From assembly GCA_027451625.1 (NCBI GenBank), contig DAIDIY010000005.1, forward strand, positions 1 through 46,787: a stretch of DNA of 46,787 nt, in the 5' to 3' direction. The notes below the pieces were generated by a model. That model was not told where the DNA came from and searched no databases. It saw only the letters and a list, made by a program, of their open reading frames with translations. The position numbers were made by a program, and so were the translations under genes. Positions 29,648 through 38,505 of this stretch are shown here, piece by piece; the first letter of the stretch is position 1, and the number at the start of each line of letters is the position of its first letter. Source of the DNA: Candidatus Daviesbacteria bacterium. Lineage in GTDB: Bacteria > Patescibacteriota > Microgenomatia > Daviesbacterales > UBA10151.

Positions 29648-30540
29648 AAAATTTTGCTCTCTTCGCAGGGCTTATTTTTTCAGGTCAATTTACTAATCCT
29701 TCTGCATTAATACAAGTACTGTTTGCATTCATTGTGTTTTGCGGATTAAGCTCTGCAATATATTATCTAAATGATATCTTTGACGTTGAAAGAGATAAAC
29801 AGCACCCGTTTAAAAGCAAACGACCGATCGCATCTGGGATACTCCCTATCCCTTTGGCTCTGGTAATATCGCTATCTGTTATCACACTCCTGCTTTATGT
29901 TTCATACATTACATCTCCTCCATTATTTTATACTGGACTTGCATACATAATCCTGCAGCTATTTTATTCAGCATATTTTAAATCAATAATTCTCCTGGAT
30001 GTCATCGTGATTGCTACAGGATTTGTTTTACGAGTTTATAGCGGAATTTGGATAATCAACACTAGCTTAAACGTGTGGTTCCTTTTATGCATTACTTCAT
30101 TCGCTCTTTTTTTAGCTATCGGCAAACGGAGATCGGAGTTAACTTTACTTACAGCCAGCAACGCAGGAAAGCACAGAGAGACACTACTTCACTATCCCGA
30201 GAATCTACTCGACATTCTAACTTCAATGTTTGCTAATTCCACCTGGTTAACTTACGCGCTATTTGCCTTCCAGCTACAAATTCCTCTACGCTTATCACTC
30301 TCAAAATATATGAACCTAATTAATCTGCCGTTTAATGAGTCTAATGCAAAATATTTAATGATTACTGTCCCAATCGTAATATATGCCGTTATGCGATACT
30401 TATATATAATTTATGAAAAAAAAGAAGGTGAATCTCCCGAGAGAGTTCTTCTTACCGATACTCCACTTCTTGCTTCGATTTTATTATGGCTTTTCCTTGT
30501 TATGTTCATAATTTACTATCTGGGTACAAATTCTTACTAA
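29593..30540 (+). CDS. UbiA-family prenyltransferase, decaprenyl-phosphate phosphoribosyltransferase-like
   Basis: TARPRQWIKNFALFAGLIFSGQ, YYLNDIFDVERDKQHPFKSKRPIASG, LDVIVIATGFVLRVYSG. Confidence 0.88.
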   Translation: MDKLIWGIIKTARPRQWIKNFALFAGLIFSGQFTNPSALIQVLFAFIVFCGLSSAIYYLNDIFDVERDKQHPFKSKRPIASGILPIPLALVISLSVITLLLYVSYITSPPLFYTGLAYIILQLFYSAYFKSIILLDVIVIATGFVLRVYSGIWIINTSLNVWFLLCITSFALFLAIGKRRSELTLLTASNAGKHRETLLHYPENLLDILTSMFANSTWLTYALFAFQLQIPLRLSLSKYMNLINLPFNESNAKYLMITVPIVIYAVMRYLYIIYEKKEGESPERVLLTDTPLLASILLWLFLVMFIIYYLGTNSY

Positions 30541-30583
30541 TTAAAAACTAAAATATTAAAGTTATAATATATATTATAAGCTC

Positions 30584-30799
30584 ATGATCACAGGAAATTA
30601 TATATTTCCCAAAGTATTATATTGGTTAGTCCCCCTTCTAATTTTTGAATTAATATTTAAAGGCATAGCTTTGTGGAAAGCAGGGAGATCTAATCAGCTT
30701 TATTGGTTTATAGCGATGCTTATTCTAAATACACTTGGTGTATTACCTATTATTTATTTGTTATTTTTTCAAAAAAGATCACAGCCTACTTCTGACTAA
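30584..30799 (+). CDS. small DUF5652-like membrane protein
   Basis: 71 aa, LIFELIFKGIALWKAGRSNQLYWFIAMLILNTLGVLPIIYLLFFQKR. Confidence 0.65.
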   Translation: MITGNYIFPKVLYWLVPLLIFELIFKGIALWKAGRSNQLYWFIAMLILNTLGVLPIIYLLFFQKRSQPTSD

Positions 30800-31589
30800 G
30801 ATAAGATGAATCAATAAATCCAACCGTTCCATCGTTCAGCCCTACTTTCGTCCAACTTCCATTTTGAGAGAGTACAGTCACTGTCTTACCACTCGAAACT
30901 GTAGTTATTTCTTTAGCATAAATGCTAGGGGTACTTCTTAACCTGACATAACCGAGAGGAGTATTATTCACAATCGCTTGCTGAGATACTGACTTTATGA
31001 TACTAGAATGTACATCTTCCCCAAAATTAGTTTCGGTGATAGCTAAATCAACATTTAAATCGAGAATTTTACCCGGAGGTATTTTAGCTCTTACATCACG
31101 TTTTAAAAAACTCTCTTTGCTTAAGACGAAATCATGTTCTCCTGCTAAAATATTGGAGATAAATCTCGGAGTAGTACCATAATCTTTACCATCTATTTTA
31201 AGGTCTGCCTTGTCAGGATTAGAAGTAATTACTACTCCTGTTCCTGGCATTAAAGTTAAGACTTCGCCAGAAGATGAAGCAATGTTTTCGCTTAGATCTC
31301 GATTTACAAGCGTAACTGTACCTTGATTAAGTCTAACCTTTCCTTCCCATCCTCCTTGTGACGAATCTAATCTTAAGTCGTATTCACCCGGTTGAAGACT
31401 ATCACTTTCTATTGGAGTTCTTCCTAACGATTTCCCATTCAGATAGACTGCTGAGTTTGGAAGTGAGGTTACCTTAATTCCAGCAATATTAAAAACACCT
31501 AGAACATGCGCAATGGGAACATAGGTTAGTTTAATAAAAAAAATTAAAAAACCCAAAAAAATCAAAAGTGAATAAAAAATATTTCTCAT
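30786..31589 (-). CDS. PEGA domain plus SH3b-domain anchored protein
   Basis: N-terminal TM; two PEGA repeats (KVTSLPNSAVYLNGKSLGRTPI, VITSNPDKADLKIDGKDYGTTP); C-term SH3b (GYVRLRSTPSIYAKEITTVSSGKTVTVLSQNGSWTKVGLNDGTVGFIDSSYL). Confidence 0.88.
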   Translation of the reverse strand: MRNIFYSLLIFLGFLIFFIKLTYVPIAHVLGVFNIAGIKVTSLPNSAVYLNGKSLGRTPIESDSLQPGEYDLRLDSSQGGWEGKVRLNQGTVTLVNRDLSENIASSSGEVLTLMPGTGVVITSNPDKADLKIDGKDYGTTPRFISNILAGEHDFVLSKESFLKRDVRAKIPPGKILDLNVDLAITETNFGEDVHSSIIKSVSQQAIVNNTPLGYVRLRSTPSIYAKEITTVSSGKTVTVLSQNGSWTKVGLNDGTVGFIDSSYLSQK

Positions 31590-31596
31590 TAAATTA

Positions 31597-31602
31597 ATTA
31601 TA
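31597..31602 (-). promoter_or_regulatory. -10 box TATAAT, leaderless layout
   Basis: TATAAT on minus strand, 7 nt, ATG 31589. Confidence 0.5.
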
Positions 31603-31778
31603 ACCTAGATTTTTAATTTTTTGGTCAGAAGATACACCTCTCTTCTAAATAATAAGTAATCCACAATTACTTAAAAAATAAAAAAATTAATACAAATCTC
31701 TTATCATTTATATTTTTTCTACTTTCGAAACTTAGAAATAATATGAATATCCTACTATTAGAATTCAAAGTATTAGCG

Positions 31779-31805
31779 CACCTACAATTAACTTGATGGG
31801 AGGTG
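31779..31805 (+). promoter_or_regulatory. candidate SD-sequestering hairpin in hsp20 leader
   Basis: CACCT (31779-31783) complementary to AGGTG (31801-31805) within the Shine-Dalgarno GGGAGGTGA (31798-31806) before ATG 31812. Confidence 0.35.
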
Positions 31806-31811
31806 ATAAAT

Positions 31812-32252
31812 ATGCCGATAGTACGTTGGAATCCATGGAGTATATCTTCCCTCTGGGAAGAAGATCTTGTTTTACCGACCATTCCTGGATTAAGTTCATT
31901 ATCTTCAGGATTAAACCTCTACGAAACAGACGATTTATTCGTTGCTGAGATAGCCATACCTGGAATCGTCGAAGATAATATTGATATCAACGTTGATGGT
32001 GGAATAGTCAGAGTAATTGCTTCTAAGTCGCAGTCAAATGAGGAAAAAACCAAACAGAAGAATATCATGACCAGCCTGTCTTCAAGCTATAATTATTCTT
32101 TTAAACTTCCTAAAGATATTATGACTGATAAAGAACCAGAAGCTTCCTTAGAGGATGGAGTCCTAACTCTAAAATTCTCTAAAATAGCATCTCATCCACC
32201 TAAAAAAATAAAAGTTGTCCGTAGTAAAAAAACAGCTGATAGCCAAAAATAA
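31812..32252 (+). CDS. Hsp20/alpha-crystallin small heat shock protein
   Basis: MPIVRWNPWSISSLWEE, NLYETDDLFVAEIAIPGIVEDNIDINVDGGIVRV, FKLPKDIMTDKEPEASLEDGVLTLKFSK. ATG 31812 with strong SD preferred over GTG 31803. Confidence 0.95.
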   Translation: MPIVRWNPWSISSLWEEDLVLPTIPGLSSLSSGLNLYETDDLFVAEIAIPGIVEDNIDINVDGGIVRVIASKSQSNEEKTKQKNIMTSLSSSYNYSFKLPKDIMTDKEPEASLEDGVLTLKFSKIASHPPKKIKVVRSKKTADSQK

Positions 32253-32255
32253 TTA

Positions 32256-32282
32256 ATTAGCCCGAGAGTTCCTCGGGCTAAT
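32256..32282. terminator. 11-bp perfect hairpin downstream of hsp20; T-rich tail on the minus-strand side
   Basis: ATTAGCCCGAG-AGTTC-CTCGGGCTAAT; on minus strand followed by TAATTATTTTT, so it could also stop IS-derived transcripts. Confidence 0.75.
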
Positions 32283-32327
32283 CTCCTCAATATACAATAG
32301 ACTATTATATCTTTATGTCGGTATGTT

Positions 32328-33255
32328 AAGTTAAATATCCGCCATTTGGTATTCTTGTAATACTTGATTTGGTGTCTTCATCTTTAGTCCCATATGTACC
32401 CTCTTGGTATGATAGTAGTGCAAATACTCAGTAAGTTCTTTCTCGAGTGTTGGAATCTGTTGAGGATGAAAATTCCCCCAGCCCAAACACTCTTTCCGTA
32501 AGCTCCTGTTAAAACTCTCAATATATGATTGTTCATTCTTTTTGTATGGTCTGGCAACTCTGAATCTGTATGCAAGCTCAAAGACATGTTGTTTAAATTC
32601 TCCTTTAAACTCAGGACCCCCATCTGTCTGTAAAAGTTCAGCATGATGAAACCTGTCTTCAAAAGACCTCTCTAGGAAGTCCCTACCCTCAGTACTGGTT
32701 AAGGTTGGATACAATCTCACTGACACATCCTTAGTAAAAGTATCAATCCCAGTGAAAGCAAAGACCATTCCAAAGTGAATAGTATCCATTTGGATGACCT
32801 CACGAGGCTTAGAAGCCTTCGTGAGTTCACCTCTGTGTTGGTTTTTCTTCCATTTACTCCTTAGTTTGTATTTCTCAGCAAGAACGACATAGATTGTGGG
32901 CACTGAAAGATATATGCCATAGTCATCAAACAGGTATTCTTGAATCTTTTGTCCACAACACTGTCTATTCTCTTCACGAAGTCGATAGATTCTGGATTTC
33001 AGCAACCCATCAATTTTGCGTTTTGTGCGTATCCCTTTCTTTGCCTCTGCATAGCTTTGTAAAAATCCTAAAAGACCTTCAGGATGTTCCTCAATTTCAC
33101 GAATCCAAATTCACACAGTTTCACGATTAACTGCCAATCTATCAGCAATATGTCCCTTCGGAACATCCTGTTGATACAAATCCCATGCTAATACAATTTT
33201 TGCCATTTGTTTCATCTCCATCATTGTACTCCTGACAATGGCGGATATTTAACTT
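32328..33255 (-). mobile_element. IS481-like insertion sequence bounded by 19-bp perfect inverted repeats
   Basis: AAGTTAAATATCCGCCATT at 32328-32346, inverted at 33237-33255, flanking a DDE integrase-core transposase; no unambiguous target-site duplication. Confidence 0.85.
32331..33212 (-). pseudogene. IS481-family transposase interrupted by one in-frame TGA
   Basis: Upstream same-frame sequence MMEMKQMAKIVLAWDLYQQDVPKGHIADRLAVNRETV*IWIREIEEHPEGLLGF continues without further stops into the ORF-track 224-aa DDE domain (VIQMDTIHF, LLQTDGGPEFKGEF, YIESFNRSLRKE). Confidence 0.75.
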
Positions 33256-33270
33256 TAATTTTTCGTATGT

Positions 33271-33299
33271 TTGTCTTAAAATTAATTGTTTGGTATAAT
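33271..33299 (+). promoter_or_regulatory. promoter of M23 peptidase gene, adjacent to IS end
   Basis: TTGTCT (33271-33276), 17 nt ending TGg, TATAAT (33294-33299); ATG 33340. Confidence 0.55.
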
Positions 33300-33339
33300 T
33301 CTTAAGCTTTAGAGCCTGTCCAGTCTACTCTTAAGCTCT

Positions 33340-33981
33340 ATGTTAAGAAGGAGTTCCAAAATCCTTCTGCCCAAAACGAAACATTATTCTGCCTCATTTA
33401 AGCTCAAACAGTTATTAAAACTAGGAGAGAGAGTTGCCAGATATTATTCAGTGCGCTTAATAAAGCTTTCCCTTCTATTTCCAATTTTGCTAAATGTAGC
33501 GGGATATCAACCGGTATTGGCAATACCTCCATTAAAAAAATCTATCGCTTATGCTAATTTTTCTCAAGAAGAAGAGATTGGCTCTCAGAAGCTAAATCAT
33601 CCTTTTATTCTGCCTCATGCAGGCTATATATCTACATACTTTTCCTCCTGGCATCCTGGAATTGATATTGCCACCCCTTTAGGTACTCCAATTCATCCAA
33701 TAAATGACGGGAAAGTAATAGCTGTAATCTATGATACTATTTGGCTTGGCCATCATGTTATTATCGCTCATCCTGGAGGATATCAGTCAACTTATGGACA
33801 CATGGGAGAGATCTTTGTCAAAGTAGGAGAAAATGTTACTGAAAATACTGTTCTAGGTTTAGTGGGACTTACCGGCAATACAAGCGGTCCGCATACACAT
33901 CTAGAGATCAAAAAAGATGGTATATATATAGATCCTGAGACTATCCTTCCACCATTACCTGGATTACCTAAAGAGAAATAA
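33340..33981 (+). CDS. M23-family peptidase (LytM domain)
   Basis: YFSSWHPGIDIATPLGTPIHPINDGKV, YGHMGEIFVKVGENV, GNTSGPHTHLEIKKDG. Confidence 0.93.
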   Translation: MLRRSSKILLPKTKHYSASFKLKQLLKLGERVARYYSVRLIKLSLLFPILLNVAGYQPVLAIPPLKKSIAYANFSQEEEIGSQKLNHPFILPHAGYISTYFSSWHPGIDIATPLGTPIHPINDGKVIAVIYDTIWLGHHVIIAHPGGYQSTYGHMGEIFVKVGENVTENTVLGLVGLTGNTSGPHTHLEIKKDGIYIDPETILPPLPGLPKEK

Positions 33982-33996
33982 CTTTCTGAGGAGGAA

Positions 33997-34590
33997 CTAC
34001 TCGTCAACAACTTCTCCCTCTAAAGTTACTGTTGATCCATGACCACTATATAACTCCCTCTCCCTGTTTATTAGCCTTTCTAGGATATTTTTAAATTCAA
34101 TTGGATGCTCAACAAATTTTAAAGTTATCTCACCTTTGTTCAATCCGGCAGTATTGATAATGATTGTTCCATGATGCATCAAAATTTTGTCAAAAAAAGA
34201 CTGTATTACTTCTATATGCGTCACTTTATCAAAAAGAGCAGCTGTAACAACAACTGCAAAGATTCCTTTTTTAATAATAATTCTTCTTGTAGTCAAAAGG
34301 TATCTATTAGAATGATACGTAATTGATGCACGAATTAAAGCAACTATTATTGCCAAGACTAAACCACTTAAAAGCCCCCAGCCTAGATTGACATGAACAA
34401 GATAAGATAATATTATGGCTGTTATAAAAAACATCCCTCCTGGCCACATTATCCCTAAAACAAAAACTGAACGAACATATGTCTTTCCAACACTTGTTGC
34501 CAAAATCAGCTCTTCATCCTCTGCTAAATATCTGGAGAATCTTTTTTTCTCTCGTTCTGAAGGAACATCCTTATAATAAACCTTAGACAT
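33997..34590 (-). CDS. PH-domain (bPH2-like) membrane protein
   Basis: Two TMs, RYLLTTRRIIIKKGIFAVVVTAALFDKVTHIEV, DKILMHHGTIIINTAG. Start at MSKVYYKD (34590) preferred to 34656, which overlaps groEL. Confidence 0.75.
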   Translation of the reverse strand: MSKVYYKDVPSEREKKRFSRYLAEDEELILATSVGKTYVRSVFVLGIMWPGGMFFITAIILSYLVHVNLGWGLLSGLVLAIIVALIRASITYHSNRYLLTTRRIIIKKGIFAVVVTAALFDKVTHIEVIQSFFDKILMHHGTIIINTAGLNKGEITLKFVEHPIEFKNILERLINRERELYSGHGSTVTLEGEVVDE

Positions 34591-34630
34591 AAGTATTATT
34601 GTAAAACAGAAGAGGTCTTGTGAGTAGTCT

Positions 34631-36250
34631 TTAATACTCTCCCATATGAGGGCCACCAGGCATCGGAGGTTGCGCAGGTTCTGGCTTATCTGTAATTAAA
34701 GTATCTGTTGTTGTAGCCATTATTGCAATAGAAGCAGCATTTTGCAAAGCGGAACGTGTTACCTTCACTGGATCAATAATTCCAGCCTCTACTAAATTTA
34801 CTAGATCTCCGGTCATCACGTTAATTCCTTCATTTGGGTTAGAAGATCCCAGAACTTCTGCAAGTTTGACTCCTTGGTCAAACCCAGCATTCTCCATTAA
34901 TTTACGGAATGGTTTATCAATCGCATTTTTAACAATAGACACACCTATCATTTCTTCAGCTGAAGGAAGTTTTAAACTGTCTAACCCTTTGCCTGCCCTT
35001 ATCAAAGCAATCTCTCCTCCGGGGACTATACCTTCTTCAATAGCAGCTCGAGTAGCATTTACTGCATCTTCAACTCTGTACTTTTTCTCTTTAAGCTCAA
35101 TCTCTGTGGCAGCTCCAACTTTAATAACAGCTACACCTCCGGATAATTTTGCAAGCCTTTCTTGTAGTTTCTCTTTGTCAAATTCTGATTCAGTGGATGT
35201 AATCTCTCGCTTAATATGTCCAATTCTGGATTCAATTGCATTTTTTGCACCTTTACCGTCAACTATAATGGTTGAATCTTTAGTTGACGTCACTCTTCCA
35301 GATCTCCCTAAGTCGGTTAAATCGATAGATTCTAACTTCCTCCCAGTCTCTTCTGAGATCACAGTTCCTCGTGTAAGGATTGCAATATCATCTAACATAG
35401 CCTTTCTACGATCACCAAATCCTGGGGCTTTAATTGCCAAAACTTGAAACGAGCCACGCAGTTTATTCAGAACTAAAGTAGCCAATGCTTCTCCTTCAAC
35501 TTCATCTGCGATAATAACCAGAGTTTTTGAGACTTCAACGAATTTTTCCAGAAATGGCAATAGCTCCTGCATATTAGAAATCTTCTTATCAGTAATTAAT
35601 ATATACGGATCTTCTAAAGAAGCTTCCATTTTTTCTGAATCCGTAACAAAATAAGGGGAGAGATACCCTTGATCAAATTTCATTCCTTCTGCATAGTCAA
35701 CACTCATCTCCATTGTTCTTCCTTCTTCAACAGTAACTACGCCATCTTTACCGATTTTTTTCAATGCATCAGCTATCACCTTCCCAATATGAGGGTCTTG
35801 AGCAGAGATGGATGCAACTTGTTCAATTTCTTCAGGGCCTATCTTCTTGCTTAATTTACGAAGTTCAGTAACTAAAAAATCAACTGCTGCTTCTATACCT
35901 TTTCTTAAGACTTGAGGGTTACTACCTGCTTGAAGATTTTTTATACTCTCAGCAGAAATAGCATAAGCTAGAATTGTTGCTGTTGTAGTTCCATCTCCAG
36001 CCACATCGTTTGTTTTAGAAGCCGCTTCTTTGAGTAGTTGAGCTCCCATATTCTCAAAAGGATCTTCCAAATCTATCTGTTTTGCAACGGTTACTCCATC
36101 ATGGGTTACATTTGGCGGTCCAAATTTTTGATCTAAAGCCACATTCCTTCCCTTTGGTCCAAGAGTCGAACTGACTGCTTGGGATAATACCTCAAACCCC
36201 TTAAGGAGCTTATTTCTTGCTTCTTCGTTAAATTTTAGTAATTTAGCCAT
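34631..36250 (-). CDS. groL: chaperonin GroEL
   Basis: [83 protein letters not shown]. Confidence 0.98.
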   Translation of the reverse strand: MAKLLKFNEEARNKLLKGFEVLSQAVSSTLGPKGRNVALDQKFGPPNVTHDGVTVAKQIDLEDPFENMGAQLLKEAASKTNDVAGDGTTTATILAYAISAESIKNLQAGSNPQVLRKGIEAAVDFLVTELRKLSKKIGPEEIEQVASISAQDPHIGKVIADALKKIGKDGVVTVEEGRTMEMSVDYAEGMKFDQGYLSPYFVTDSEKMEASLEDPYILITDKKISNMQELLPFLEKFVEVSKTLVIIADEVEGEALATLVLNKLRGSFQVLAIKAPGFGDRRKAMLDDIAILTRGTVISEETGRKLESIDLTDLGRSGRVTSTKDSTIIVDGKGAKNAIESRIGHIKREITSTESEFDKEKLQERLAKLSGGVAVIKVGAATEIELKEKKYRVEDAVNATRAAIEEGIVPGGEIALIRAGKGLDSLKLPSAEEMIGVSIVKNAIDKPFRKLMENAGFDQGVKLAEVLGSSNPNEGINVMTGDLVNLVEAGIIDPVKVTRSALQNAASIAIMATTTDTLITDKPEPAQPPMPGGPHMGEY

Positions 36251-36298
36251 AATAAAATTATTTTACACAATACTTTAAAGTTTAATTTATTTCAATAA

Positions 36299-36607
36299 TT
36301 ACTCTACAAGAGCCATCAAATCATCAAATTTAACCAACTTTAGCTCTTTACCTCCTACCTTAATTTCATCTCCACCCCATTTTTTAAAATATACTTTATC
36401 TCCAATTTTAACAGGACTTTTAACTATTTTACCATTTTCTAAAATTTGTTCAGCACCCACAGCCAACACACTTCCCATAGCTGGTCTTTCTTGAGCAGTT
36501 TCCGGTAGATAAAGACCTGAAGCTGTTCTAGTTTCCGCTGCTACAGGTTCTATTAAAACGTATCCTGCAAGTGGCTTAATTGAATAATTATCATTCTTTT
36601 TTGACAT
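36299..36607 (-). CDS. groS: co-chaperonin GroES
   Basis: IKPLAGYVLIEPVAAETRTASGLYLPETAQERPAMGSVLAVG, VKIGDKVYFKKWGGDEIKVGGKELKLVKFDDLMALV. Confidence 0.96.
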   Translation of the reverse strand: MSKKNDNYSIKPLAGYVLIEPVAAETRTASGLYLPETAQERPAMGSVLAVGAEQILENGKIVKSPVKIGDKVYFKKWGGDEIKVGGKELKLVKFDDLMALVE

Positions 36608-36628
36608 ATTAAAAATCTAAATAAACTA

Positions 36629-36673
36629 AGTTAAACCTACACCCCTTAGATCTACTTAGCAGTTTGTTTAACT
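36629..36673. repeat. 8-bp inverted repeat in the groES leader (candidate operator or RNA stem)
   Basis: AGTTAAAC (36629-36636) / GTTTAACT (36666-36673). Confidence 0.4.
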
Positions 36674-36680
36674 GTTTGCT

Positions 36681-36710
36681 ATTTTAAAAACAAAAAATTA
36701 ATCTTGTCAA
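36681..36710 (-). promoter_or_regulatory. groES-groEL promoter
   Basis: Minus strand TTGACA (36710-36705), 18 nt, TAAAAT (36686-36681); followed by an inverted repeat in a leader of about 65-70 nt. Confidence 0.7.
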
Positions 36711-36867
36711 GGGGGAGATTTATTTCATGCCTATCAAAGCGTAGAGTAATCACTTCTCGAATAGAGCTTTACCTAAAATTTACTCTTAAAAAAGATCAAC
36801 ACTTTACTATTTTTCATTTGTAAAGGTTATTTTATAATACCGTGGACTGATATGAAATACTAAAAAA

Positions 36868-38067
36868 ATGTATGAACAAGAAAGCTATAGAACTAATCGA
36901 AGGACTTTTACTCTTGCTCTCTGTTTGGGGATATCAGCTCTTTCTTCAAGAAAAATAGATAAGGATGCTGTTAGTTACCTGCCTTATATCTCCAAATCCA
37001 CTGAAGATGTTGATTTCTCTCGTTTTGGTGAGTTAGCTTATCTATCTGCGCTTAAACATTTTTCTGCATCTAATGATACCTTTTATCAAATTTATCCTTG
37101 GCCTAGCCCCTACGCTAAAAATTGGAGTTTCAGTCGTCTCATGCAAGCTTCTATTACTCGCTCCCGTATTTTAGGATTGAATACTAATTCTACTGAATCT
37201 GATATTAGAAAAATTACTGCAGGACTTCAATATTATCAAAACCCCATATATTCAAAGACTGATGAGATCAGTTTTAATGAAAATCCCCACCCTCCTTTTG
37301 AATTAAGTGGTCAAACTTATTACGATGATAACGCCTGGGTTGGAATCAATTTTTTAGATCTTTACCAGATAAGCCACAACAAGCAGGATTTAGATCTAGC
37401 TTCAAAAATTTTTCATTTTGAAGTTAATAGTTGGGGTGTGGGATTTGGTTGTGATCCAAAAGAAGGAATCCCTTGGCGGACAGGATTAGAACAATCCAGG
37501 AACGCCTGCAACCATTTCCCTACCGCTGAATTGGGATTTAGGCTTTATCAACAGCTCAATGATCCATATTATCTAACAGAAGGGGGAAAAATTCTTAAAT
37601 TTGCAAATGCTACATTTTTAGATCCTTCTACAATGCAAGTTTATGACCACATCAACTCCAGTTGCCAGCTCAATAGAAAAGTATGGACTTACAATCAAGG
37701 TGCAGCCATAATAGCTAATGCTTACCATTATTTAGAAACAGGTGATACTGAATCAAGAAAAAATGCATTAGGAATATCTAACCAATCAATTATTGATTGG
37801 GATGGTATTCATTATAAAAAACACCAGGTGGAGTTTGTTAATATATTTTTTCGTGACCTCTTCTTCGCTGCAAAAATATTAAAGGAAAAAGACCTACTCG
37901 AAAAAGCTAGAGAAAAACTTCAAAATTATGCTTTACCTCTTTGGCATAACCCACAAATACATCGGGCAACACATCTTTTCTCCTTCAATCAGTTATATTT
38001 TGAGCTAATTCATCAAGCAGCAGTAGCTGATATCTTTTATTCTCTAGCAGAAATTAATCAAAATTGA
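36868..38067 (+). CDS. glycoside hydrolase family 76-like (alpha/alpha)6-barrel protein
   Basis: YYDDNAWVGINFLDLYQ (Asp pair motif), GIPWRTG, NACNHFPTAELGFRLYQ, VWTYNQGAAIIANAYHYLETGD. Confidence 0.7.
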   Translation: MYEQESYRTNRRTFTLALCLGISALSSRKIDKDAVSYLPYISKSTEDVDFSRFGELAYLSALKHFSASNDTFYQIYPWPSPYAKNWSFSRLMQASITRSRILGLNTNSTESDIRKITAGLQYYQNPIYSKTDEISFNENPHPPFELSGQTYYDDNAWVGINFLDLYQISHNKQDLDLASKIFHFEVNSWGVGFGCDPKEGIPWRTGLEQSRNACNHFPTAELGFRLYQQLNDPYYLTEGGKILKFANATFLDPSTMQVYDHINSSCQLNRKVWTYNQGAAIIANAYHYLETGDTESRKNALGISNQSIIDWDGIHYKKHQVEFVNIFFRDLFFAAKILKEKDLLEKAREKLQNYALPLWHNPQIHRATHLFSFNQLYFELIHQAAVADIFYSLAEINQN

Positions 38068-38434
38068 GAGTCTGCTCTTTGCAAAAAACCTGATCTATAA
38101 TCCAGGCTTTTTCTGCCAATAGATCTTCTAGTGTTCCTAAAGGAACCAGTTTTATTGTTCGTAATGATGTATCCGGCAATCCAATCAAATGACCTCCAAG
38201 AGTTAATCGACTTAATGTGTTATTTACTATACTCCTAATATCATCTGGTAGGCACAACATCGCACTTTTCCAGTCAATAAGATTAGAATCTACTTCCTGA
38301 GAAGATGTAAAGATTGGCAATTGGCCACTAAATACCGAATCTGGAAGATTTAATCCTGGATAGTGAAGATGCCTAACTATAATTTCTAACGAATCAGAAA
38401 ACGATGTGTTCTCTATCTCGCTTTTGAAAGCCAC
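38054..38434 (-). CDS. hypothetical protein (GTG start)
   Basis: 126-aa ORF; TTGACA-N18-TATAAT promoter placed 6 nt before GTG 38434. Confidence 0.5.
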   Translation of the reverse strand: MAFKSEIENTSFSDSLEIIVRHLHYPGLNLPDSVFSGQLPIFTSSQEVDSNLIDWKSAMLCLPDDIRSIVNNTLSRLTLGGHLIGLPDTSLRTIKLVPLGTLEDLLAEKAWIIDQVFCKEQTLNFD

Positions 38435-38440
38435 ATTTAA

Positions 38441-38492
38441 ATTATATAAATTGACCTAGATAGTTGTCAAAGACGACTTACTTAAGTAAGAT
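38441..38492. promoter_or_regulatory. divergent promoter pair with overlapping -35 elements
   Basis: Minus: TTGACA (38470-38465), 18 nt, TATAAT (38446-38441). Plus: TTGTCA (38464-38469), 17 nt, TAAGAT (38487-38492). Confidence 0.6.
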
Positions 38493-38505
38493 ATCAGAAG
38501 ATCAG

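Noticed and set aside
32384-32662. Second minus-strand ORF inside the IS (92 aa)
   Set aside because: Different frame of the DDE transposase gene; no evidence for a frameshifted product.
9550-33130. Possible genome-wide UGA recoding (code 25) suggested by the TGA in the transposase and between the FemAB genes
   Set aside because: Large genes (1805, 1005, 629, 624 aa) have no in-frame TGA, and TGA ends several genes at plausible C-termini (9552, 17769, 38067). The standard code fits.
34866-35447. 193-aa ORF antisense to groEL
   Set aside because: Fully inside a strongly conserved coding gene on the other strand; no recognisable domain; typical shadow ORF.
36608-36867. CIRCE element upstream of groES
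   Set aside because: No TTAGCACTC/GAGTGCTAA pair found on reading the region; only an unrelated 8-bp inverted repeat.
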